This document shows, one piece after another, positions 9,707-19,800 of a stretch of 64,000 nucleotides of DNA (its first letter is position 1; each line of letters opens with the position of its first letter). Source of the DNA: Bryopsis sp. KO-2023 (lineage: Eukaryota > Chlorophyta > Ulvophyceae > Bryopsidales > Bryopsidaceae); the NCBI GenBank assembly GCA_030272585.1, contig BSYQ01000012.1, positions 2,170,001-2,234,000 of the forward strand, in the 5' to 3' direction. The notes under the pieces were generated by a model, which was not told the origin of the DNA, did not search any database, and saw nothing but the letters and a program-made list of their open reading frames with translations. The translations under genes and the position numbers were made by a program.

Positions 9707-10175
9707 CCCCAAACCACGTCGCCTTAACCGATTTGGTCACCTCCACGGGAGGAGTGCTGCCACAGAACTGGGACTGTGGCAGCAGTGCAGTAATGATTGT
9801 GGTGAAGGAGCAGTCCTGCCACAGCAGGGTTTTTTATAATAATTTGTCAAGGTTTCTAAGGGCAGTTGGGTAGTAGTTAGACCGTCCATTTGTTAGGTTC
9901 AATAAGGGTTAGTAAGGGTTATTATAGGTCAAAGAGGTAGCTAGGTTGTAGCTGAAGTCCATTGGGGCTGAAGCTACGGTTTTTGTATTTATAAAGCACC
10001 TCTGAACATATTCGATGTAAGCTCTCTTTTTGTTCGAGTGTTTGTCTTCTCCTATCCGACCTTTGCACACTACCACGTTCAACCACGAGCCCTTAGGCTC
10101 TTTTCCGTTCTCCCCACGATCAGTCCCTCCGCAGGGGTGACCCAATAGGGAGAGACGACGTCATTTGTGGTTACA
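9702..10175 (+). repeat. 3' LTR of element A
   Basis: 467 bp match the 5' LTR, and seven further bases, GGTTACA, form the element end next to the GGTAGG duplication. GGTTACA is the inverted complement of the LTR start TGTAACC. Confidence 0.88.
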
Positions 10176-10400
10176 GGTAGGAATGTGATGATTTGTGATG
10201 ACTGAGTGGATGTGGATGAAAGAACGAAATGGTACACTGCTCTGGTGGAGGATATCGAGTTTTCAGGAAGCAGTATTGGGATCAGGATCAGGACTCAGTG
10301 GATCAGTGACTCAGTGGATGATGATGAACGGTTTCCGGACTCAGTGAAATGTAAAACCGTTTGTGGATGATGTTCACCCCGAGGGAGACTACGGAAAACT

Positions 10401-10808
10401 GGAACAGATCCAGGTTGCATGTTGAAAAACTGCCTGTTAAAAAACGGAAAAACCAAGACTGACCCCTCCACAAAAACCCCTGCCAAACCATGGAATCTGG
10501 AACAGATCCAGGTTGCATGTTAAAAAACTGCCTGTTAAAAAACGGAAAAACCAAGACTGACCCCTCCACAAAAACCCCTGCCAAACCATGGAATCTGGAA
10601 CAGATCCAGGTTGCATGTTAAAAAACTGCCTGTTAAAAAACGGAAAAACCAAGACTGACCCCTCCACAAAAACCCCTGCCAAACCATGGAATCTGGAACA
10701 GATCCAGGTTGCATGTTAAAAAACTGCCTGTTAAAAAACGGAAAAACCAAGACTGACCCCTCCACAAAAACCCCTGCCAAACCATGGAATCTGGAACAGA
10801 TCCAATTT
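10401..10808 (+). repeat. 98-bp minisatellite, four units plus a partial
   Basis: Units begin at 10401, 10499, 10597, 10695 and 10793 (each GGAACAGATCCA...), exactly 98 bp apart and nearly identical, with one base difference noted in the first. They lie inside the hAT element between element A and the end of the transposase gene. Open frames across them are repeat artefacts. Confidence 0.92.
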
Positions 10809-10860
10809 GCATCAGAAACAGATTCAGATCCAGGTTGCAGAAAAAAAGAAGGGAACCACA

Positions 10861-13800
10861 CTAAATCATATCCAGATTGTCCCGTATCAGTGTCAGATCC
10901 CGCACCTTGGAAACCTGAATCCGCCTCCTGCGCTTATTCAACTGATGCCCGTTAATACTGAACATCCGTTCCACAGATGCACTGGACGCTGGTATGCACA
11001 AATACTCGGCTGCCAGAACTGCTACAGCTGGGTACAGAGCCTGATTTAACCGCCACCACTCCAGACCTGAAGTCAGTACAGATGTGAGGGGGGTTGCCCT
11101 CACTGCACAGTACCGTTCCCACTCATCTGTTCCTGAATCGGTTGGATCCCCTGATGGATGGACAACTGTGAGCCAGTCATACGTGGAATGCACCGGGCTT
11201 TTTTCTGGTCCTCTGAAGGTGCCGCATGCATCTGCTCCTGCCTCCTGATCCGGTCTCTCTTTGATGCACATTATGAGCTTGTTGCACTCCTCTAGCACAT
11301 CATTCACCCACAGATCGCACCGAGACCACCGAGATTTGAATTCATGGAACTGGTCCGATCCCCACAGATACCGAGTGATAACAGGATCATCCAATCGCAA
11401 ACGTGACGGATCCAGTTGTTGCATGCATCCGACGGCCAGGAGCCAGTTTGGATCATCGAATTCCTCATCCATATTGCTTCTGAGCTGCTTTCTGAACTGA
11501 TCCAAGTCCTGACAGGGTAAATCCATTTTGTCGATGATGTCACTGATGATAGGGGCCCTTCCCCCAGAGGGGGAAGGGTAGATAGGGGCCCTCCTCCAAG
11601 TGGAGGAGGGTAGAACGTGGGAACACAACACAATAGCAAACCCAGCCCCAAAGGTTACACAATGTCAAAAATACAACCCCTTTTATACCATCCACAACAC
11701 ACTAACCCCTTACTCTACAGTGACACACCCACTCACCGATGGGACATCTAGACACTAACCTCGTCACCTCGTATCAACTACTCCCCCCCCCCCCCCGAGT
11801 GGTGTCCTCAGCACTCAAGAAAGGTAATCGCGAAAGAAAAACCCGAAAGAAATAAAGAATAAGTAGTTTGATTGGCCGCTAAAAAGAGAAACAGGGCCAT
11901 CCACTGAACAAAACACGAAGAAAAATAGAAAAATAGAAAACAAACCTCACAATCATGCAAACAAGATGATTTTCAAACGGCATAACAGATCCCATACTCT
12001 GTGAAATCCAAAAACCTTGTGTCTCTTGCTTGGACGGATGCCCGCTTCTTCGTCTGCTTGCTTCATCAGGGCATTTAGTAATAGCCCGCTCAAGCCTCTC
12101 CTAACTCGTGGTTCTATGGTGCGGATGTGGATTCCGCCCACGAGTACCGCCAAGGAGAAGGTTAAACATGGCATAAGCATTGCTTGCAATGTCTTCTTGC
12201 TCGTGATTCAGCACACGAACATGAAGAAATGCCCGCTATGCTTTATCCGTTCAAGACTCCAAGTCCGCGCAAGCTTAGATTATAACTTCCGCTCGCTACC
12301 TCGCTTCGCAGTTTCACTTAGTCGGAAACCATAAGCTTCGCTCTTGTCAGACACTCTCCTGTAGTCCGCTGCTGTTGATATCCGCTGCGGCTTTTCATCC
12401 ATTGCAGTTTTGGTGAATTCCAATTCCGCTGCAATTCCTTGGTCAGATTTCCACTTCCGTTTTCTTCATTTACAACTGATATTTTTCCTTCCTTCCATGG
12501 TACATCTTCGTTCTTCGCTCGGTAAAACGCTTGGTCGGATATCACTTAGGCACAACACTCCATTCGTTACGTTTATCCGCTAGTATATAAGCGGTCATCA
12601 GTGTAGAGATTTGTCCGAGGCCAAATCCTATGCGGATACCCCCAGGATCTCACGAAGCTGGTTGACTGCTAGAGTCCCCACTTAGCAGCGAGAGCCAGTA
12701 CACCGATGAGAAGTCCGGCTGATCTCTCAGCTTCTTCTCTCTTCAACATCCCTACGAATCTCCCATGAGTTTGTCCGCCGCAACACCTCAGAACAATAGC
12801 CGCTCGAGCATATCCATAACATGTATGGCCACTGCTATAGAGATTTGTCTGAGGCCTGCATTTCCCCCAGGATCTCATCGAATCACAATCCGCTGGTTGG
12901 CTACTAGAGTCCCTACGTAGCAGCGAGAGCCAGTATATGCAGCAGAGCGTCCGGCCATTCCCTGACCTCTTCGTCCTTTCTGCTCCAGTGCTATTGTCTT
13001 CGATGGTCCGCTCCAATGTTTTTCCGAGTTTGGTCTTCAAATAATGTCCGCTCCTTCTTCGGCGGTTTGAATTACTCCGCCCTGATGGTCCATTTTAATC
13101 CACCCTGGCGATTCTTTGTTGTCTTCGGCCAATCCTCTGATGCTTTGGTAAACCCCCATAAGTCTCCATTACATCCTCAGCTTCAGAACATCCATAATCC
13201 GCTCATGACTGAGTCAATCGTTGCATAACCACCTTCACGCCTCCAAGTCGGTTGTCGATCAGAACTTCCGCTCAGTGTTGTCCGCTAGGTCGCTTCAACG
13301 TTCGCTTTGACGCCCTTTCATTCGTTCCTAATTGTACTTGCGACTATGGTCCTCAAATTCCGTCTTGACTGATATTTTCCGCCTTGGCTCTTTGAGATCA
13401 TCAATTCCGCCTTCACATTCCGCTCACTGGAATTGTGTCGCTTCTTCAGGCACAATATCCACTTCTTCAGGCACAATTCCGCTTCTGCAGCACAATTTCC
13501 GCTTCTGGAGGCACGATATCCGCCTCTGCAAGCACAATATCCGCCTCAAGTAATGGATTTTGTCCGCCCAAATGCCTCTTGTCTTCGTATTCGCTAGCAA
13601 TTTGATTCCGCCAATATTAACTCGCCAGTCATATTCCAACAGGCTTAATCCGCTGGTCACAATCTGCCAGTCGAATACCCTTCAAGTTCTCTTCAGAACT
13701 TCGCTTCTTCCGCCGTAGTCGAAGTTGCTTTCCTCCTGACAAGTGCATTGTCCGCTTCAGCTGCTGTTTCCGCCAACTGATGTACAATTAGTCCGCTCGA

Positions 13801-16800
13801 ACGAATTCAGTCACTCAGCTGTATGTGTCTTCCGTCTCCACGGTTCATAGTTCAGAATTTATTTCGGCTTCTTTCTTTGCTCGGCTTCTGTGATAATCCG
13901 CCCTTCGGTCAGTTCCACGTCCGCTCGAGGTTCCTTCGTTGGAGAAGAGTAATTTTTGAATGTCCGCACATTCCTTCTTTTGTTTTCCATTGCATGAGCC
14001 GCCACCTCCGTCGTCTTTGGATCCTTCTCACGGCATCGCTTTGTATGTAAACTTCCCAAAGTTTCACGGTTGCGTCTATAGGTAGTAAATCACCAACTGA
14101 GTATTTCCGCTTACTCCATCCCTATAGAATCGCAATGTGTGCTCATTTTTCGAGCCCGCTATCTCTTCGATACTGTCTAGATCCAAACACGAGTCGATTC
14201 TTTTCACCGCAGATAGTCCGCTCTCATCAATGCTCGGTTAGTCCCCAAGTTCCGCCACTTCAAACTTGTTGACTTCCACGCGAAATACACTCCATATACC
14301 TTCCGCCACAGAGATTACCTTTTAACCCCCGCCTTCCAAAGAACCTTGGAAATAGTCCGCCAGCAACAAGACGGTCTTGTCCGCACTATCCATTTAGATA
14401 CCACTAAATAGAAAGTTCCGCAAGAAAGAGTTAAAGGAATGTCAGTCCGTCGACTTCCGCTCCTCAGACAAATAACTCGGGTACCACTTGGCAGTGTTCA
14501 CCTTCCCCGATAGTTTTTGTCTCTCTTTTACCTTGCACGTCCAAAGTTAAATCGCCTTTGGATAATCCCCTTGGTCCTCCTTCTGCGCGCTTGTGGCTTG
14601 GCAAATCCGCTCTTGATCCTATTTTCAGCGAGGTTTAGTTTGCTGGAAGTCAATGCACGCCTTCCTGAGAAGAAAGTATCCAGGTAACCCCCGTTGGGTT
14701 ACCCCTTGTTCGAACAGCAGTTCCGCCTGAGGGGAACTGTGCATCCCTGCTCGCCCCTTGACAAGCGACTTCCCGACGTAACTAATCCGCTTAGCGGGTT
14801 AGCACATCTTGATTTTGGCTCCGGCTTGAGCCTCATCAAGTGTCGGAAGTCCTCCTCCTTTTTCTTCACGCTTGACTTGCCTCTGGAGGAAGACCTTCGT
14901 CTTCTCTTCAGTACCCTGAACGATAATCTCCAGCTCAACCGACTAGCGGGCCAGTGTTCGTACCACGGCTGTCCAGAACACTGGTTGAGGAGCTTGCCCC
15001 CGTTTTCCTGCTGCAAGACATCCCCGTCAGAGTTCCCGCTTTGTCGCCCAAACAGTCCCCTCTCAACTGTTGGTACTTCGCCCGAAGTCTTGAGCTCTTC
15101 ATATCCTCTTCTGTCCGCTGGTTTCTGCACAATATGTGGCACTTCCGCCCTTGGTCTTGTATTGAACGAAAGCCTTGTAATCTGCCTTCCAAATCAGCAT
15201 AGTCGTTCCTACTTGTAGTTTCACGCAAGTTCACCTTCAAAATCCGGCTCTAGCGGTCGTATTTAACCCGCTCTGGCTGTCTGATTTCATCCGCCTTTGG
15301 AATTTGTTTTGAAGTCCGCCCTTGAGCCCTTCATAGTCCGCCTGATGAAGCTTTAATCCGCCCGAAGGCTAAACTTTTAGTCCGCCCTCCAGGTGTTTAA
15401 TCCGCCTAAGGGCTTAGTCCTCTTTAGTCCGCCCTCCAGGTCCGCTTCTCAGGTCCGCCTTCCTCAAGGTTGCGGTCTTGGACTTCCTACTTCAAATTAT
15501 CGTGTTCCTCCTTGTCCAAGTTGAACTTTGCTGCTATAAGGAATCCTTCGGAAGTTTAATGTCGAGTAAAGGCACACACCTTAACACAGGCGTTCACAAC
15601 AACCAGGAATAGACCGTTCTCCCTATGGACAAGGGTGCCGACGGATTACCCGGTTCTGCACATTTCACTGAATGGGCTGTCAATACACAATACTCGAATT
15701 AAATTCTTCCTCCACACATATTTGCAGTCCGCTGACAGAGCTTGAAGCATCTTCTTTTTGTCGAACTTATTAACATCTTCAACAATCCGCCACACTCAGA
15801 TGACTCTAAGGAGTTCTGGTGTGCGTTCCAACGCTTCGTTCTTAGCTCCAAGGTACTTGGTTTCCCTCTTAGTCCGCCTTTTGAAGAGGTTCACCACTTC
15901 TCTCTCGACTGGTATATTTCTCCACTTCAACAAATCTGCCCGCTCACTCGCCTTTAAGTGTAGCATCCAAGGAAACTCTGTTTTCCGCCCTGACCACCTG
16001 TCAGTGGATGCTCCGCGGTCGCTAGTTTGGACCTCTAGCGCGATTTGTTTGTTTGTCAACCTTCAACCAGATTGCTTCGCCTGGTTCAAGCTCTCCTAGC
16101 TTGGGTCTCTCAGTATACACCATAACAGTCTTGCCAGACTGGTTGAAACTACCGCACCTCAATAGTCTCCCAAGCCTTTTTGTCCGAGTGGTGCTCATTG
16201 CTTGGTATGGCGTTTTAGGCCACTCTGGTTGCTCCACAAAGTTAGACCTCGGCGTGGATTGCGCCATCCCTGGTCTTCGGGATTTGTCCGGCCTTCTGGC
16301 ATCCATCCATCGTGCACACCTGGATTTCCGCCTCTTTGTTGATTATGCTCCACGCATAACCGCCGCTTCCACGCTTAATCTTTATTTGCCTCCTCTCCAG
16401 CCAATCCGCCTTCCGCTATGCTTTTCGCCATTCCAGGAAGTCCCCATCCCCTGTTTCCGCTTGACAAGTAGCCAGCCAAATCTCTTTTAAAAGATCCGCT
16501 CAGGAAATCTGCCCCAACTCTCTTTGAGATGGGCGTTATCAGACCCACTTCCCTGTGGTTGTCCGATTGATTCGCTGCTTCCTTTGTCCGCGTTTTGGGT
16601 TCTTCTGGTAATGGTCTCTTATTTCTCAAGCATTTCTTATCTGCCTAGGAAACTATATATCACACAAGTGTAGTGGCACTTAAATTCCGCCACTTGTCCT
16701 CCATTGATCAAGCAATATCCGCCTGTCTTGTAGTCTAATTCATCCTTCCAGGCTTGTTACCAAGACGTAGTATTTCCGCTCTTGGTGACCACTATTTGTT

Positions 16801-19800
16801 GGAATCCGCTCTTGAGCAATGCTCGGTCAATATTTGTCCGCTAAGGCTTCAAATAAGAGCTGTATTCCGCTTCTTTGATCGTGGTTCTTCCATCCTCTCA
16901 ATGGTGGACAACTTCTTCAATTTGCGGAATCAAAGCACTCCTTTTTCCGGCCACAAAGCTTCAGAACTCCCATTTCCTCGCGTCTAGGTTTCTGGGATAG
17001 TTTGGAACCTTATAGTCCGCCTTGGAGTCCGCTTTGGAGTCCATTCTCCCCATCATCATTGCTGGATCCATTCATTCCATGCCTGCTTCAGGATTGTCCG
17101 GTTTAGGTCGAATCCGCTGGCGCCATAGGCTGCTCAAGCTAGTACTCCGCCTATACACTCTAGTGTTCCGCCATCTGAAGCAATATCCGCCCATGTCGTG
17201 GATATCTGTCGTTAGCTTCTTTCCAATTCCAATTCCAGTCAATATTTCGCTTGCTGGTCCTTCAAGCTTTGGATTAAGCTCCTAGAAATCTCTATTTAGT
17301 GGCGCCCTTCTTAGGTCGGCCTACTTGTTCAAAATTTCCGCTTTAATCCCCAACTGACAGTAGTATTCCGCCTCCAGCAACTCTTGAAGTCGTAATGATG
17401 ATGCAATTCCGCTCTTGTGAAGTACTTCATCCAAATGTGTCTTCTGCGGTAGGACTCATCTCCCTGGCACTAAATAATCCGCTTCTCTGACAAGTTTCCT
17501 CCACTCCGACATGCTCTTATGCATCTTTTTCCGCATGCTTTGTCATTTGCAGGATCTTCCATAATTTTGTCCGCTTGTCAGCAGTAGAATCCATTCTTCA
17601 GCGCTCAACTCTCCCAGACACATAGCTTTTTCCGCTGATCCTTGAGTTTGCGCTTTTCCTTTAAATTATTTTGTCAGTAGCACTCCTTATCCGCTTGGTA
17701 GCTTTTTCCGCTCTTCAGGTTCGGTTAACTCAATGCCTTACACTGGCTAATACGAGTATAATCCGCCCTTACTTCCAATCCACTTGATAATCCGCTTGTT
17801 CTCTTGCTTCTGACAAAAATCCGCTGACTCTTTGCTCGCGCTCCATTTGACAGAACACGCTTGTCGGTGATCAATTTGAATGCTCCATATGATATATTGT
17901 CTGTCACTTAGTCCGCTTGCACCTTTGCTGCATTGGAATTTCCGCTCAAGACACACCCCCTCATCGCCTTTGCATTCTGCCTCAGCAGTCCGCGCTGACA
18001 GTCCGCCTTTGCCTTAGCTTTTAGTCCGCTTAGTGCAATAGTCTGACGGCTGTAATTTGGTCGATGAATACTCCTTAGACTTTTGGGTGTTGTTCTTGGC
18101 GCTAGACTTCCATGTATGGCTAGTATTGTGAGCCATATCCGCTCAATGGTTTGTGGTAGTGTCCGCCCTGACCAGACGTATGATTCCGCTTAGTCTTTCA
18201 GCCAATAGTCCTTGGACCTGATCATCCAGGTTGGCTCTTTTATTTCCGCTCTGGCTCAGGTTCTTGACGGTCTAATTTAATCCGCCTTGACGACCTCATT
18301 TAGTCCGCCTCTGCTATTCCGCTGTTGAAAAGAGAATGAATTTTTCCGCTCGTGATCCTCGGTTGGTTCCATGGAAACTCGGTTAGTTCCAAAGAATACC
18401 ACCATACACTTCCACGGCAATAACCTCTAATTCTTCTTCTTCACTCAGCCCGGAATATCACAATCCGCTACCACATCCATTAGACCTCAAAGTTTACCCA
18501 CAAGATATCCGCTCAGAGCTTCAACAATGCTTCACTTGCCCGTTCATAACATTAAGTCACAAACATCCAATGTGGCACTGCTATTGCGTGCTCCTTAATC
18601 AGATTCAAGCTCTCGAGAATGCTCGATAGCTCGCGGCAAGCTACATTTAATCCGCTCGTCTTATATCCGCTTGTGTGAGGTCTTGGCCTATTGAAAGTCC
18701 ATTCCAAACGAACTATACTCTCCAACAGCTCCTTCTGCAACAAATCATTCTGCATACTTAATAGCTTAGCAGATGATTCCTTCTCTTCCGCCCTGCGTAC
18801 TTAGCAGCTTTGCAGGCGGTTTAATCTCCCTCTTGGGTGCGTTGAACTCCACTATCGCTTGAACTCGGTTTGTAGGTAACTGGCAGGCCGCTCTTCCGCT
18901 CTCTATTAGCCTGGCGACTTCTTTTCTCTCTTTGTCTTCTTGTCGCTAGTTGTGCTTACATTCTTCCGCTATGGTCCAACTCTTGGCAGTATAAAGTCTT
19001 AAGATCTTCGTCTTCTTCTCTTCGCACTGAAAATCCGCTCTTTTGCGGTTGCTAATCCGCTGGGTGATCAGCCCAGGCGGTTTGTGCGTTGATACAGACT
19101 CGTTTCTGCTCCTGCCGTGTAACACAACCTCCAGCTTCTGTTTCATGACCGCCTCCAACTCTTGATGTATTAAAATCCGCCTCCAACGCGATCGTGAAAC
19201 TACCGTAGTTCTAGCCTCGATAGTCCGCTGATATTCCGTGTTGTGTGTCCGCTGGTGCTCCTCCAAGCTCAACCGCTTCAGCTCACAACAACACCGCCTA
19301 TTCTTCCTTCTCGTTGGAATATCATTGTCCGCCCAGCAGAGTGTAAGGGCAGCGGGTCACTGGGCCACTTTGCCCGCCTTCTGCCTCTGTCCGCTCTCAC
19401 TCTCCGCCGTTTCTGTTTAACCGCTTTGGTGGACTTCGTTTTTCCGGCTCTGGCGAACTACCTCGGAGTTCTGTCCGCTCCCTTTTTCCGCCACCTATTT
19501 TGTCCGCTGCGCCATTTTGTCCGCTGTCAGACTCTGGCCTTTTCCATTCGCTGTCTGACTTTGGCTCGTCCGCTGCACTTCCGGCTCGCCATTTCCGCTC
19601 TGCGGATTCCGATGTAACACTTCCGCTCCGCGGATTCCGCTGTGATACTTCCGCTCTGCCAAATTCCGCTGTAACACAGTGTGACATGACTGTATGTCCG
19701 ACAACGGAATTTCTGGCAGCTGTCACAGGCGCAGTCGTCGACTTCTTGCGCAGCAACTATCCGCCACCACGCGTTGGCCGTCCGTGTGTCGAACTTCCCT

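Larger units (their letters stand above)
5636..10175 (+). mobile_element. Element A: young LTR retrotransposon without recognisable integrase (looks whole)
   Basis: The element is 4540 bp, flanked by GGTAGG at 5630-5635 and 10176-10181. LTRs start TGTAACCCC; the 467-bp shared part looks identical in both. Order: LTR, primer site, Gag-protease ORF (6180-8141), hairpin, RT-RNase H ORF (8204-9706), LTR. There is no integrase HHCC finger or DDE core between protease and RT or after RNase H, because the second ORF ends in the first bases of the 3' LTR. The reading frames look unbroken. Copy B (24068-28607) has the same length and is almost identical. Identical LTRs imply very recent insertion. It sits just downstream of the hAT accessory gene. 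Confidence 0.9.

Noticed and set aside
5636-10175. A/B as DIRS- or Ngaro-type elements with a tyrosine recombinase
   Set aside because: They have direct LTRs, target duplications and no recombinase ORF, which argues against that class despite the similar RNase H.
10401-10808. CRISPR-like array
   Set aside because: The 98-bp units are contiguous with no unique spacers, in a eukaryotic transposon.
14694-15218. 174-codon plus-strand ORF in element D
   Set aside because: It runs against the element's inferred direction, has no recognisable domain and an equally long minus frame opposite.
16022-16306. Integrase-like tail in element D on the minus strand
   Set aside because: The similarity (a PGEAIWLKVDK segment) is too short to call a gene; mentioned only as a hint of ancestry.
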